The notes below the pieces were generated by a model. It saw nothing but the letters and a program-made list of their open reading frames with translations, was not told where the DNA came from and ran no database searches. From Mycolicibacterium komanii (GTDB lineage Bacteria > Actinomycetota > Actinomycetes > Mycobacteriales > Mycobacteriaceae), in assembly GCF_001050035.1 (NCBI RefSeq), contig NZ_CVTA01000055.1, forward strand, positions 233,506 to 297,505: a stretch of 64,000 nt of DNA, in the 5' to 3' direction. Positions 46,226-55,293 of this stretch are shown piece by piece. Both the position numbers and the translations under genes were made by a program. Within the stretch, counting starts at the first letter, position 1, and every line of letters starts with the position of its first letter.

Positions 46226-47494
46226 TTATTCCTGGCGCAGCCGGGACTCGACGAACGCCTCCAGCGCCTCCCACTGCTCCACGGCCTTGGCGTACGGCGG
46301 GCTCGGCGCGCGGACGGTGTCCGGCTCCAGGACGTGCGCGACCAGCCTGCCGAGCGGCTGGTCCGGATCGAGGGCCTGATCGACCGTCGTGTCCTCCGCG
46401 TAGTCGCCGACATCGCGAAGCAGTTCGACGGCGAGCTCCAACTGGTCGTGGTCCAGGGCATCGGGTCCGTCGGCGAGGTCGTCGACGATGCCGGTGAGCA
46501 CGTAGACGTTGTCCTCGGTGACCTCGACCTCCAGCGAGCCGTCCGTCGCGGCCGTGCGGATGTCGTCGTAAGTGGCCAGGCCGGACAGGTCGTGGTCATG
46601 CTCGTCGGCGAGATAGCGCGCCAGCGCCCGCTCCGAGCCGAAGACGCTGATGCGGCCGTTGCGCCCGAGGAACACCGGCTGGTCGTCGAGGTAGCAGCGC
46701 AGCGTGTAGTACGTGCCCGCGCTCGTCATCAACCGCACCGGGTCGATGCCGACCTTCAGCCAGAAATCCTCGTCGCCGCCCAGGACCTGATTCTGCGCCT
46801 GCGTGGCAAGGACGTCGGACTCGTCCTCGTCGCCCCCGTCGTCGCCGGAGGTGTCGGTCTCCTCGACCTCGACCTCGTCCTCTTCGGGCTCCGGCGCCGG
46901 TTCGGCCAACTCGGCTTCGGCCTTCTCCGAGGCGGCGGCGTCGACGTCGGCGGTGGTGACCAGCTCGTCGAGCGCGTCGACCACGTTGTCCCAGGCGCGG
47001 GCGATGACCGCCTCGATCTCGCCCCACCGCTTGCGTCCGCTGCGGCCGGAGAACGAGTCGATTCCGCCGCCGAGCGTGCCCAGCACCGGGTTGCCGTTGA
47101 AAAACCTTGTGACGACCGGCAGTTCGCACACCGAGCCGAGCGAGGAGACGATCGCCAGCGTGCGGTGCAACTGGCGCACCGCGTCCTCGCTGACCTTCTC
47201 CGCGACGAGTTCCGGCACGCCGATGACGTCGTACTGGTGCTCTTCTGCCGGGTCCAGCCGGTGCGCATTGGCCTCGGTGAGCTTGGTCCACGCGGGGTGG
47301 TCGGTCAGGTCGTTGTCCTTGTTGTTCCTGACGAACGCGACCAGGTCGGCGACCGACTCGAACACGTAGAGGTCCTCGTCCTTGCCGAGGAAGGCCTCCC
47401 ACTCGTCGCCGCCATCACGCCAGCGTGGAGCCCATAACGTGTACAGGTCGCCCTTGGTCAAGCCGAGCCGGATCGGCACGATGTCAGCAGCCAT
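46226..47494 (-). CDS. Conserved hypothetical protein, Rv3311-like
   Basis: ATG 47494 (MAADIVPIRLGLTKGDLYTLWAPRWRDGGDEWEAFLG) gives 422 residues. The protein shows two halves of similar type, each with a WL/FLGxx..L..FxSxxxLxxFVxxxxxxDL pattern (LYVFESVADLVAFVRNNKDNDLTDH; ISVFGSERALARYLADEHDHDLSGL), joined by a strongly acidic linker (about 195-230, Glu/Asp runs). Such twin domains suggest an internal duplication. Cytosolic, with no signal peptide. Function unknown; conserved in place next to the nucleoside genes. Ends 1 bp from the convergent add stop. Confidence 0.85.
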   Translation of the reverse strand: MAADIVPIRLGLTKGDLYTLWAPRWRDGGDEWEAFLGKDEDLYVFESVADLVAFVRNNKDNDLTDHPAWTKLTEANAHRLDPAEEHQYDVIGVPELVAEKVSEDAVRQLHRTLAIVSSLGSVCELPVVTRFFNGNPVLGTLGGGIDSFSGRSGRKRWGEIEAVIARAWDNVVDALDELVTTADVDAAASEKAEAELAEPAPEPEEDEVEVEETDTSGDDGGDEDESDVLATQAQNQVLGGDEDFWLKVGIDPVRLMTSAGTYYTLRCYLDDQPVFLGRNGRISVFGSERALARYLADEHDHDLSGLATYDDIRTAATDGSLEVEVTEDNVYVLTGIVDDLADGPDALDHDQLELAVELLRDVGDYAEDTTVDQALDPDQPLGRLVAHVLEPDTVRAPSPPYAKAVEQWEALEAFVESRLRQE

Positions 47495-47543
47495 GGCGGA
47501 CAGCCTAACGATCGGGAGCAACGCCGAAGCTGGCACAGTGCCG

Positions 47544-48629
47544 TCACGCCGTCGGACGCCAGAACCCCTGGAAGCCCTGCCCGGCGTTGGTGGTCCGGAT
47601 CGGCGACAGCTTCACCGGGTCGCCGGCCTCGATCATCTGGCCGTTCCCGACGATCATCGCGACGTGGCCGTCCCAGACCGCGAGGTCGCCCGGTCGCAGG
47701 TCGCCCGGTGAGACGGGCGCGCCGACGTCCTGCTCCTGGGCCAGCCGCGGAAGCGTCAACCCGGCTTCCGAATACGCCCACTGGGTCAAGCCGCTGCAGT
47801 CGAGGCCGACGCCCGGCGTGGTGCCGCCCCAGTCGTACGGCACCCCCAGCTGTGTCAGGGCATATCGCACGGCGCTCGCCGCCACCCCGTTCGGTGCGGT
47901 CGCCGTGCTGCCGTCCGGCAGCCGCACCGCGACACCGTCGCCGAATGTGGCGGCGTCAGGCGGCTCCGGGCGGGAGAAGTCGGCGATGTCGCGCACCAGC
48001 GAGCCGAGCCCACCCCCACCCGAACCCAACCCACCGGCACCGGACCCCAGCCCACTCGAGGGCACCCCCCCGCCGCCGATTCCGGGGCCGCTGAAGCCCG
48101 CGGGTGCGGTGGGCGCCGGTGCGGCGGGAGGAGCCGGCGGTGCGGTGGGAAGCCCCGCGGCATGCCCGTCCAACTCGGCGCGTAATCCATCGACGACGGC
48201 CGCGGCGTCGGCGAGCGATCGCCGTGCCTCGGCGACCAACTCCTCCGTGACTCCCGGGGAGTCCAGGTACGGCTCCAATGCGGCCGCCCGCGCCTCGAAC
48301 TCGTCCACGATGGCGCGCAGGCGCTCGCGGGCGCGGGCCACCGCTGCGCCTGCCGCCTCGGCCGTCGCGCCCAGCTGCCCCACCCGCTCCGCGAGCTCGT
48401 CGGTCTGAGCGACCGCCGCGGAGAACACGCCCGCCGCCGCGTCGGCGCCCGACCCCGCCCAGTGCTGCGCCGCGCGACTCCACGCGTCGCCGGTCGACGC
48501 CGACACCTCCCGCAACGCGTCGCGCACGTCGCGAAGGGTGTTCGCCAGCTCGGCTCCCGAGCCGGAACCGACCAGCGACTCGAGCTCCCGTAGCGGCGCC
48601 GTCAACCCGGCCACCAACGCACTCGGCAT
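47544..48629 (-). CDS. NlpC/P60 peptidoglycan endopeptidase with WXG100-like N-terminus
   Basis: 361 residues. The N-terminal 150 residues are helical, with a WXG turn (QHWAGSGADAA, W57-A-G59) as in type VII secretion substrates. A Pro/Gly linker follows (about 160-215). The C-terminal NlpC/P60 domain has catalytic Cys278 (GLDCSGLTQWAYSEAG), His in WDGHVAMIVGNGQMIEAGDP, and VPYDWGGTTPGVG. It should cut stem peptides of the cell wall, like RipA-type enzymes. There is no Sec signal peptide, so export by an ESX system together with the small gene 3 bp upstream is likely. That route is inference. Confidence 0.9.
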   Translation of the reverse strand: MPSALVAGLTAPLRELESLVGSGSGAELANTLRDVRDALREVSASTGDAWSRAAQHWAGSGADAAAGVFSAAVAQTDELAERVGQLGATAEAAGAAVARARERLRAIVDEFEARAAALEPYLDSPGVTEELVAEARRSLADAAAVVDGLRAELDGHAAGLPTAPPAPPAAPAPTAPAGFSGPGIGGGGVPSSGLGSGAGGLGSGGGGLGSLVRDIADFSRPEPPDAATFGDGVAVRLPDGSTATAPNGVAASAVRYALTQLGVPYDWGGTTPGVGLDCSGLTQWAYSEAGLTLPRLAQEQDVGAPVSPGDLRPGDLAVWDGHVAMIVGNGQMIEAGDPVKLSPIRTTNAGQGFQGFWRPTA

Positions 48630-48632
48630 CGT

Positions 48633-48923
48633 CTACGGGCCGAGCACCCGTGCGCCGGCGCGGTCGTCCGCGTCGTCGTAGGCGGACGCCGTGCGGTATG
48701 CGGTGTCGCCGATCGTCATGGCGGCATCGCGCATCGAGGCGACCAGCCGCGCCTCCTCGGCCGCGGCGCCGGCCAGCGCCGCGAGGAACGGTTCGCCGAC
48801 GGGACCGAACGCGGCCGCGCTCGCGGGCACGGCGGCCAGTTTGGCGGCGATGGTGGCCAGTCGGTCGGCATGCGCGGCGGTGGTCGCGGCCAGGGTTCGG
48901 ACGGCGTCGGTGTCGGCGTGCAT
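48633..48923 (-). CDS. EspC/DUF2580-like small type VII secretion protein
   Basis: ATG 48923 gives 96 residues; GTG 48938 would add five. Helical, with the DUF2580/EspC pattern [23 protein letters not shown], the central turn [12 protein letters not shown] and a second helix. Near the C-terminus YDDAD (Y82, D86) fits the YxxxD/E export signal of type VII substrates. The NlpC/P60 gene starts 3 bp after its stop, so the two are one operon and probably form a heterodimer. Divergent from upp. Confidence 0.82.
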   Translation of the reverse strand: MHADTDAVRTLAATTAAHADRLATIAAKLAAVPASAAAFGPVGEPFLAALAGAAAEEARLVASMRDAAMTIGDTAYRTASAYDDADDRAGARVLGP

Positions 48924-48972
48924 GTGGATAGGACGCACCGCGACGGGCCCCGGTTCCCGCTATGGTCGGCCC

Positions 48973-49596
48973 ATGGATGTGCGCGTGGTCGATCACCCGC
49001 TGGCGGCCGCGCGATTGACCACTTTGCGCGATGAGACGACGAACAACGCCGCCTTCCGGGCCGCGCTGCGCGATCTCACGCTGATGCTGGTGTACGAGGC
49101 CACCCGGGACGCCGCCGTCGAAACCGTCTCGGTGCGCACCCCTCTCACCGAGACGACCGGATGCCGGCTCGCCAACCCGCCGTTGCTCGTGCCGGTCCTG
49201 CGCGCCGGGCTCGGCATGGTCGACCAGGCGCACGCGTTGATACCCGAGGCGCGCGTGGGCTTCGTCGGCGTCGCACGCGACGAGGAGACGCATCAGCCGG
49301 CGCCGTATCTGGAGTCGCTGCCCGAGGACCTGAGCACGCAGCCGGTGATCGTGCTCGACCCGATGCTCGCGACGGGCGGTTCGATGGTCCACACCATCGA
49401 GCTGCTGTATTCCCGCAACGCCATTGACATCACGGCGATCTGCGTCGTCGTCGCCCCGGAAGGCCTTGCCGCACTGGCGAAAGCGGCTCCTGACATCCGG
49501 CTGGTCACCGCGACCATCGACGAGGGACTCAATGAGGTCGCCTACATCGTGCCCGGCCTCGGCGACGCCGGGGACCGCCAGTTCGGTCCCCGTTAA
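48973..49596 (+). CDS. upp: Uracil phosphoribosyltransferase
   Basis: ATG 48973 gives 207 residues, the normal size. It starts [25 protein letters not shown] and has the PRPP loop [18 protein letters not shown] and the uracil-binding [15 protein letters not shown]. It makes UMP from uracil and PRPP, using uracil released by salvage of the cdd/deoA products. Confidence 0.97.
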   Translation: MDVRVVDHPLAAARLTTLRDETTNNAAFRAALRDLTLMLVYEATRDAAVETVSVRTPLTETTGCRLANPPLLVPVLRAGLGMVDQAHALIPEARVGFVGVARDEETHQPAPYLESLPEDLSTQPVIVLDPMLATGGSMVHTIELLYSRNAIDITAICVVVAPEGLAALAKAAPDIRLVTATIDEGLNEVAYIVPGLGDAGDRQFGPR

Positions 49597-51221
49597 AGGC
49601 GCGCGGCGACCTCCCGCAACTCGTCCTGCACGCGTCGTGCCCGTTCCCGCGCCGCCGCCAGATCCGTCACCTGGCCGCAGCGAACCTCGATGTAGGACTT
49701 GACTTTTGGCTCTGTTCCCGAGGGGCGCACCACGATGCGTACGGAGACATCGTCGTCGCCGCCGGTCATGATCAACGCGTCGGTGCCGTCCTCTGGCAGC
49801 AGGTCGGTGACGGTCACGTGGTATCCGGCGAGGCTCTCGGGCGGTGTCTGGCGCAGGCGGGTCATCACCGCGGCGGCCTCGTGGGTGTTCTCGACGGGTC
49901 GCGAGACCGCGGTCGTGGTGTGCACACCGTGGCGGCGGGCCAGGTCGTCGAGCGCGTCGAGCAGCGTGTGCCCGCGGTCGCGCAACGCGACGATCAGATC
50001 GCAGATCAACACCGCGGCGCTGATGCCGTCCTTGTCCCGGACGGCGGAGGGATCGACACAGTGTCCGATCGCCTCTTCGTAGGCGTACACGAGCGTGCAA
50101 CCGGGCAGGTCGTCGTCGGCACGGGCCAGCCACTTGAAGCCGGTCGGCGTCTCGACGTGCCGGGCGCCGTGCTCCCGCGCAATCGCCGAGAGCATGCGCG
50201 ACGAAACCAGCGTGCTGGCCACCACGGTCGTCTCCATCACCGGTCCCGGCTCGACCTGCGACAGGATGTAATCGCCGAGGAGCCAACCGGTTTCGTCGCC
50301 CGAGAGCATGCGCCACCCGTCGGGCGTGGGAACGCCGACCGCGCATCGGTCGGCGTCCGGATCCAGCGCGATGGCGACGTCGGCGTCGACGTCGGCGGCC
50401 AATCTCAGCACCGCTTCGACCGCCTCGGGTTCTTCCGGGTTGGCGGTGCTGACCGTGGGAAAGTCGGGGTCGGGCGCGAACTGGTCGTCCACGACGTGCA
50501 CGTCGTCGAGGCCTGCGCGCACGAACGCGTCGAGCGCGAACTCGCCGCCCACACCGTGTAGGGGAGTGAACGCGATGCGCACCGACCCGTGGGTGCGGCG
50601 GACACTTGCGGCGCGTTCGACATAGCGCTGCACCTCGTCGACGCCGCCGGGAGTGACCGCCTCACGGGGGATCTCGTCGGCGTGCGGTGCTTCGGCCATC
50701 GCCGCCTCGATCTCACGGTCGGTCGGCGACGCGATCGGGAAGCCGCCGCCGAAGAACACCTTGAAGCCGTTGTCGGACGGCGGATTGTGCGATGCGGTGA
50801 TCTGGATGCCCGCCGCCGCGGGACGACTGCGCACGGTGAACGCCAGAACAGGGGTGGGCACGGCGGCGAAGAACAGCGTGACGGGAAAACCTTGGGCGGC
50901 AAGAACTTCGGCGGCGGCCAGCGCGAAGTCATCGGAACCGTGCCGGGCGTCGCGGCCGACGATGACGTCCTGACCGGCCAGCCCGCGGTCCTTGAGCACC
51001 TTGGCCACCGCCCAGGTGGCGCGCAGCACGACGGCGAGGTTCATCCCGCTCGGTCCGCCGCGCAGCGGCCCCCTCAGGCCGGCGGTGCCGAACGTCAACG
51101 GGTGCGCGAACCGTTGCTCGAGCTCTTCTTCGGAACACTCCGACAGCTCAGCGGCCGTCTGGGGATCCGGGTCGTGCGAGATCCACTCCTGCGCGGTACT
51201 TGTGGTCGGCGACGCAGTCAT
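49593..51221 (-). CDS. pmmB: Phosphomannomutase/phosphoglucomutase
   Basis: ATG 51221 gives 542 residues; the longer open frame runs through the next gene and is discarded. Alpha-D-phosphohexomutase features: [18 protein letters not shown], the phosphoserine loop [17 protein letters not shown], the metal loop [12 protein letters not shown], the sugar loop AYEEAIG, and the phosphate-binding [12 protein letters not shown]. The size and GTAGLRG start fit the phosphopentomutase-like branch, which would suit the surrounding nucleoside genes by handling ribose-1-phosphate. M. tuberculosis annotation calls it PmmB. Confidence 0.93.
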   Translation of the reverse strand: MTASPTTSTAQEWISHDPDPQTAAELSECSEEELEQRFAHPLTFGTAGLRGPLRGGPSGMNLAVVLRATWAVAKVLKDRGLAGQDVIVGRDARHGSDDFALAAAEVLAAQGFPVTLFFAAVPTPVLAFTVRSRPAAAGIQITASHNPPSDNGFKVFFGGGFPIASPTDREIEAAMAEAPHADEIPREAVTPGGVDEVQRYVERAASVRRTHGSVRIAFTPLHGVGGEFALDAFVRAGLDDVHVVDDQFAPDPDFPTVSTANPEEPEAVEAVLRLAADVDADVAIALDPDADRCAVGVPTPDGWRMLSGDETGWLLGDYILSQVEPGPVMETTVVASTLVSSRMLSAIAREHGARHVETPTGFKWLARADDDLPGCTLVYAYEEAIGHCVDPSAVRDKDGISAAVLICDLIVALRDRGHTLLDALDDLARRHGVHTTTAVSRPVENTHEAAAVMTRLRQTPPESLAGYHVTVTDLLPEDGTDALIMTGGDDDVSVRIVVRPSGTEPKVKSYIEVRCGQVTDLAAARERARRVQDELREVAARL

Positions 51222-51271
51222 GGGCGTAGTGTGCCCAATTTCACGGCCGCATATTCCGGCTTCTGCGCGTG

Positions 51272-52066
51272 TCAGAGGCGCGTGATGACCGCCGCAAGCA
51301 GGGCGCCCATCCGCGCCGCCGACTGCCGCCCCGCCTCCAGCACCTCTTCGTGATTCAGCGGCCGCCCGGTCATCCCCGCCGCGAGGTTGGTCACCAGCGA
51401 CACGCCCAGCACCTGGGCGCCCGCCTCGCGCGCGGCGATGGTCTCGTGCACCGTCGACATGCCGACGAGGTCGGCCCCCAGCGTGCGCAGCATCCGGATC
51501 TCGGCGGGCGTCTCGTACTGCGGTCCGGGCAGCCCGGCGTAGACGCCGTCGGCGAGGGTCGGGTCGATCTCCCTGGCCAGCTCGCGCAGCCGCGGCGCGT
51601 ACGCGTCGACCATGTTCACGAACCGGGGTCCCACCAGCGGTGAGCGGCCGGTGAGGTTGAGGTGGTCGCTGATCAGCACCGGCTGGCCGACCGCGAAGTC
51701 CTCGCGCAGGCCGCCCGCGGCGTTGGTCAGCACGACCGTGTGCACGCCGCCCGCGCATGCGGTCCGCACCGGATGCACGATGTGGCGCAGGTCGTGGCCC
51801 TCGTAGGGATGGATACGGCCGACGAACACCAACACCCGGTGATCGGCGATCGGCATCGACAACACCTGGCCGCCGTGGCCTTCCGCGGCCGGTGGCGTGA
51901 ACCCCGGCAGCTCCGCGACCGGCACCACCGCGACCGGATCGCCCAGCCGTTGCACCGCAGGAGCCCAGCCGGATCCGAGCACCACCGCGACGTCGTGGCG
52001 GTCGACGCCCGTGCGCTCGCCGAGGGCGGCCGCGGCTTCGGCGGCCAGTGCCTGCGCATCGGTCAC
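51272..52066 (-). CDS. deoD: Purine nucleoside phosphorylase
   Basis: GTG 52066 ([20 protein letters not shown]) gives 264 residues, the size of trimeric PNP. Family motifs: [11 protein letters not shown] with the phosphate Ser, [25 protein letters not shown], and the purine site [28 protein letters not shown]. It splits inosine and guanosine to base and ribose-1-phosphate, following adenosine deaminase in salvage. Confidence 0.95.
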   Translation of the reverse strand: MTDAQALAAEAAAALGERTGVDRHDVAVVLGSGWAPAVQRLGDPVAVVPVAELPGFTPPAAEGHGGQVLSMPIADHRVLVFVGRIHPYEGHDLRHIVHPVRTACAGGVHTVVLTNAAGGLREDFAVGQPVLISDHLNLTGRSPLVGPRFVNMVDAYAPRLRELAREIDPTLADGVYAGLPGPQYETPAEIRMLRTLGADLVGMSTVHETIAAREAGAQVLGVSLVTNLAAGMTGRPLNHEEVLEAGRQSAARMGALLAAVITRL

Positions 52067-52122
52067 AGTCGGCGAGCTTATCTGTCGGAACCGGCACCGG
52101 GCCGCAGTGAGATACTGCCAAG

Positions 52123-53304
52123 ATGCCAGCACTCACCGCGTCGGACGCCGTCGAGGACGCCGTCCGCCGACGCCGTGACGACCTGGTCGAACTCTCGCAC
52201 TCGATCCACGCCGAGCCCGAGCTCGCATTCGCTGAACACCGCAGCTGCGCCAAGACGCAAGCGCTGGTCGCCGAGTACGGATTCACGATGACCGAGGCGC
52301 CCGCGGGGCTCGAGACCGCGTTTCGCGCCGACTACGGCAGCGGACCCCTCGTCATCGGCGTATGCGCCGAGTACGACGCGCTGCCCGGCATCGGACACGC
52401 CTGCGGGCACAACATCATCGCGGCCTCGGCCGTCGGCACCGCCCTGGCGCTGGCGGACGTGGCCGATGAACTGGGTTTGACGGTGGTGCTCATCGGAACC
52501 CCGGCCGAGGAGGCGGGCGGCGGAAAGGTGCTGCTGCTGAACGCCGGGACCTTCGACGACATCGCCGCGTCGGTGATGCTGCACCCCGGCCCGCTCGACA
52601 TCGCCGCCGCGCGGTCGCTCGCGCTGTCTCAGGTCGCAGTCCGGTACACGGGCAGGGAAGCGCACGCCGCCGTGGCTCCCTACCTCGGCCTCAACGCCGT
52701 CGACGCGATCACGGTCGCGCAGGTGGCGATCGGCTTGCTGCGCCAGCAGATGGCGCCGGGGCAGATGGCGCACGGCATCGTCACCGACGGCGGTCAGGCC
52801 ACCAACGTCATCCCCGCGCACGCCGAGATGCACTACACGATGCGGGCCAACGACGCGGCCTCGCTGCGCGAACTCGAACAGCGGATGGCCGACTGCTTCC
52901 TGGCCGGCGCGGTGGCCACCGGCTGCGGTCACGACGTCGCCGAGACCGAACCGAGCTACCACGAACTGACCCCGGACACCTGGCTGGCCGACACCTTCCG
53001 CGAGGAGATGCGGCGGGTGGGCCGCGAACCGGTGTCTTCCGAGCTGGAGGCTGCGCTGCCGCTGGGCTCCACGGACATGGGCAACGTCACGCAGACGATG
53101 CCCGGGATCCATCCGATCGTCGGCATCGACGCGGGTGGCGCCTCGGTGCATCAGCCGGTGTTCGCCGAGGCCGCAGCGGGCCCGAGCGCGGACAAGGCGG
53201 TCGTCGAGGGTGCGGTCATGCTGGCCCGCACGGTCGTTCGCCTGGCGCAGACGCCGCAGGAGCGCGACCGGGTGCTGGAGCTGCAGGCGAGGCGGGCGTC
53301 ATGA
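52123..53304 (+). CDS. amiB1: M20 family amidohydrolase/peptidase
   Basis: 393 residues. M20D motifs: [40 protein letters not shown] with metal ligands, [14 protein letters not shown] with the Glu pair, and [18 protein letters not shown] late in the protein. It would hydrolyse an N-acyl or amide bond of an amino-acid conjugate. It overlaps the next, related gene by ATGA. Confidence 0.93.
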   Translation: MPALTASDAVEDAVRRRRDDLVELSHSIHAEPELAFAEHRSCAKTQALVAEYGFTMTEAPAGLETAFRADYGSGPLVIGVCAEYDALPGIGHACGHNIIAASAVGTALALADVADELGLTVVLIGTPAEEAGGGKVLLLNAGTFDDIAASVMLHPGPLDIAAARSLALSQVAVRYTGREAHAAVAPYLGLNAVDAITVAQVAIGLLRQQMAPGQMAHGIVTDGGQATNVIPAHAEMHYTMRANDAASLRELEQRMADCFLAGAVATGCGHDVAETEPSYHELTPDTWLADTFREEMRRVGREPVSSELEAALPLGSTDMGNVTQTMPGIHPIVGIDAGGASVHQPVFAEAAAGPSADKAVVEGAVMLARTVVRLAQTPQERDRVLELQARRAS

Positions 53305-54473
53305 GCGTGCTGCCCCACGCCGCCGCGCGCTGGCTCTCGGCCCACTTCGACGATCTCGTCGAGTGGCGCCGCCACATCCACATGCATCCCGAGTTGGGGC
53401 GCCAGGAGTTCGCGACCACGCAGTTCGTGGCGTCGCGGCTGGCTGATGCCGGGCTGAACCCGAAGGTGCTACCCGGCGGCACCGGGTTGACGTGTGACTT
53501 CGGTCCCGAGCACGGGCCGCGGATCGCGCTGCGCGCCGACATGGACGCGCTGCCGATGGCTGACCGGACCGGTGCGGCGTACGCGTCGCTGGTCCCCAAC
53601 GTCTCGCACGCCTGCGGGCACGACGCGCACACCGCGATCCTGTTGGGCGCCGCGCTGGCGATGGCGTCGGTGCCGGAGCTTCCCGTCGGGGTGCGGCTGA
53701 TCTTCCAGGCCGCCGAGGAGCTGATGCCGGGTGGCGCGATCGACGCGATCGCCGCGGGCGCGCTGACCGGGGTGTCGCGAATCTTCGCGCTGCACTGCGA
53801 TCCGCGGCTGGCGGTCGGCAAGGTCGCGATGCGGCCCGGGCCGATCACCTCGGCCGCCGATCAGCTCGAGGTGACGTTGCATTCGCCGGGCGGTCACACC
53901 TCGCGACCGCACCTCACCGGTGACCTGGTTTATGGGCTCGGCACGTTGATCACCGGGGTGCCCGGCGTGCTGTCGCGCCGCATCGATCCGCGCAACAGCA
54001 CCGTGATGGTGTGGGGTGCGGTGAACGCGGGCGTCGCCGCCAACGCGATCCCGCAGACCGGAACGTTGGCCGGCACCATCCGCACCGCCAGCCGCGACAC
54101 CTGGGAGACGCTCGAAGCGATTGTGCGCGAGGTGATCTCGTCGCTGCTCGCGCCGCTGCACATCGAGCACACCGTGCAGTACCGCCGCGGGGTTCCGCCG
54201 GTGGTCAACGAGGAGATCTCGACGCGTATCCTCACCCACGCGATCGAGGCGATCGGCCCCGACGTACTGGCCGACACCCGCCAGTCCGGCGGCGGCGAGG
54301 ACTTCTCCTGGTATCTGGAGGAGGTGCCCGGCGCCATGGCCCGGTTGGGCGTGTGGACCGGCCGCGGGCCTCAATTGGATTTGCATCAGCCGACTTTCGA
54401 CCTCGACGAGCGCGCGCTCGCGGTCGGGGTGCGGGTCCTCGTCAACATCATCGACCAGGCCGCCGCGTTCTAG
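53301..54473 (+). CDS. amiA1: M20 family amidohydrolase/peptidase
   Basis: 390 residues, starting in the stop of the previous gene (ATGA). M20 features: VEWRRHIHMHPELGRQEFAT, RIALRADMDALPM, SHACGHDAHTAILLG, FQAAEELMPGGAIDAIAAGAL and the late SGGGEDFSWYLEEVPGAMARLG. It resembles hippurate/indole-acetyl-amino-acid hydrolases. As the two M20 enzymes are only distantly alike, they probably take different substrates rather than being a recent duplication. Confidence 0.93.
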   Translation: MSVLPHAAARWLSAHFDDLVEWRRHIHMHPELGRQEFATTQFVASRLADAGLNPKVLPGGTGLTCDFGPEHGPRIALRADMDALPMADRTGAAYASLVPNVSHACGHDAHTAILLGAALAMASVPELPVGVRLIFQAAEELMPGGAIDAIAAGALTGVSRIFALHCDPRLAVGKVAMRPGPITSAADQLEVTLHSPGGHTSRPHLTGDLVYGLGTLITGVPGVLSRRIDPRNSTVMVWGAVNAGVAANAIPQTGTLAGTIRTASRDTWETLEAIVREVISSLLAPLHIEHTVQYRRGVPPVVNEEISTRILTHAIEAIGPDVLADTRQSGGGEDFSWYLEEVPGAMARLGVWTGRGPQLDLHQPTFDLDERALAVGVRVLVNIIDQAAAF

Positions 54474-54485
54474 AAGACCGCCCGC

Positions 54486-55202
54486 CTACTTGATATGCGG
54501 CAGCGGAACCCGCTCTCCCACTTCGCCGTTGGTGTCGCGCAGCGACGATGCGGCCAGGCCTTCGCGCAGCAGCCACCGCGCGAGTTCCAGCGTTTCGGCG
54601 ATCTCCTCGTCGGAGATCCGCAATCCGTCGGGCTGCTGGCGAAGGGCGATCACGCCGTTCCACGCGCCCCACAGGTAATGCGTCAGCCGTAGGGAGTCGA
54701 CCGGCCGGGCTTCACCGGCGGCGATCGCGTTGTCGATCTGGCCGGCGAATCGGCTGAGCAGCAGGCCGACCCGGTCGCGGATCCGAGCTTCCGTCTCGTC
54801 GTCTCCGGACAGGGGCTGGGCGCCGGGGCTGCGATACGCCAGGAAATGAAATGCGCCCGGATGCTCGAGGTGGAACCGCAGATAGGCGTCACCGCCGGCC
54901 AGCACCTTCTGCAACGGCGTCAGCTCCGGATCCTCGCTTCGCTGCATGTACTCGGTGAACAGGGCGAGGGCGCGGTCGACGAGTTCCAGGTAGAGGCCGC
55001 GCTTGCCCTCGAAGTGGGTGTAGATCGAGCCGACCGACACGTCGGCCAACTCCGCGATCTCCTCGATGCGCGCGCCGTCGTAACCCTCGCGGCCGAACAC
55101 CACCTCCGCCGCATCTAGAAGGGCGGCCCTGGCGCGTGCGCGGCGCCGGCCGGAACGGGCCGCGGCCGGCGTGGGCGCGGACTCCAGCGGCTCGGCGGAC
55201 AT
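54486..55202 (-). CDS. TetR family transcriptional regulator
   Basis: ATG 55202 (MSAEPLESAPTPAAARSGRRRARARAAL) gives 238 residues; GTG 55220 would add six. A basic N-terminal tail precedes the HTH (RIEEIAELADVSVGSIYTHFEGKRGLYLEL). The C-terminal domain has FHFLAYRSPG and LTHYLWGAWNGVIALRQ, typical of actinobacterial TetR C-terminal family proteins. It is divergent from the FAD oxidoreductase, with an AT-rich inverted repeat between, and likely controls it. Confidence 0.88.
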   Translation of the reverse strand: MSAEPLESAPTPAAARSGRRRARARAALLDAAEVVFGREGYDGARIEEIAELADVSVGSIYTHFEGKRGLYLELVDRALALFTEYMQRSEDPELTPLQKVLAGGDAYLRFHLEHPGAFHFLAYRSPGAQPLSGDDETEARIRDRVGLLLSRFAGQIDNAIAAGEARPVDSLRLTHYLWGAWNGVIALRQQPDGLRISDEEIAETLELARWLLREGLAASSLRDTNGEVGERVPLPHIK

Positions 55203-55229
55203 CGGCCAAGGATAGGCCACCAGCCTTAA

Positions 55230-55266
55230 TTTTAAGTCGATTCATAAACTGAAAACACTTATAAAA
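55230..55266. promoter_or_regulatory. AT-rich imperfect inverted repeat between TetR and FAD oxidoreductase genes
   Basis: TTTTAAGT (55230-55237) faces ACTTATAAAA (55257-55266); the arms match apart from a 2-bp TA insertion. The element is far more AT-rich than its surroundings and covers the divergent promoter region. Probable operator or overlapping promoters; binding by the adjacent TetR protein is inference. Confidence 0.45.
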
Positions 55267-55293
55267 CCTGCTTCGAGCTGGCATCCTGACGCA

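Noticed and set aside
45322..46599. 425-codon antisense frame over add
   Set aside because: add has all catalytic motifs and operon overlap; the antisense product is Arg/Asp-biased with no motif.
49593..52286. Extended 897-codon frame for pmmB
   Set aside because: The 5' half runs antisense-free through the deoD gene in a wrong frame; the true start at 51221 matches the family N-terminus.
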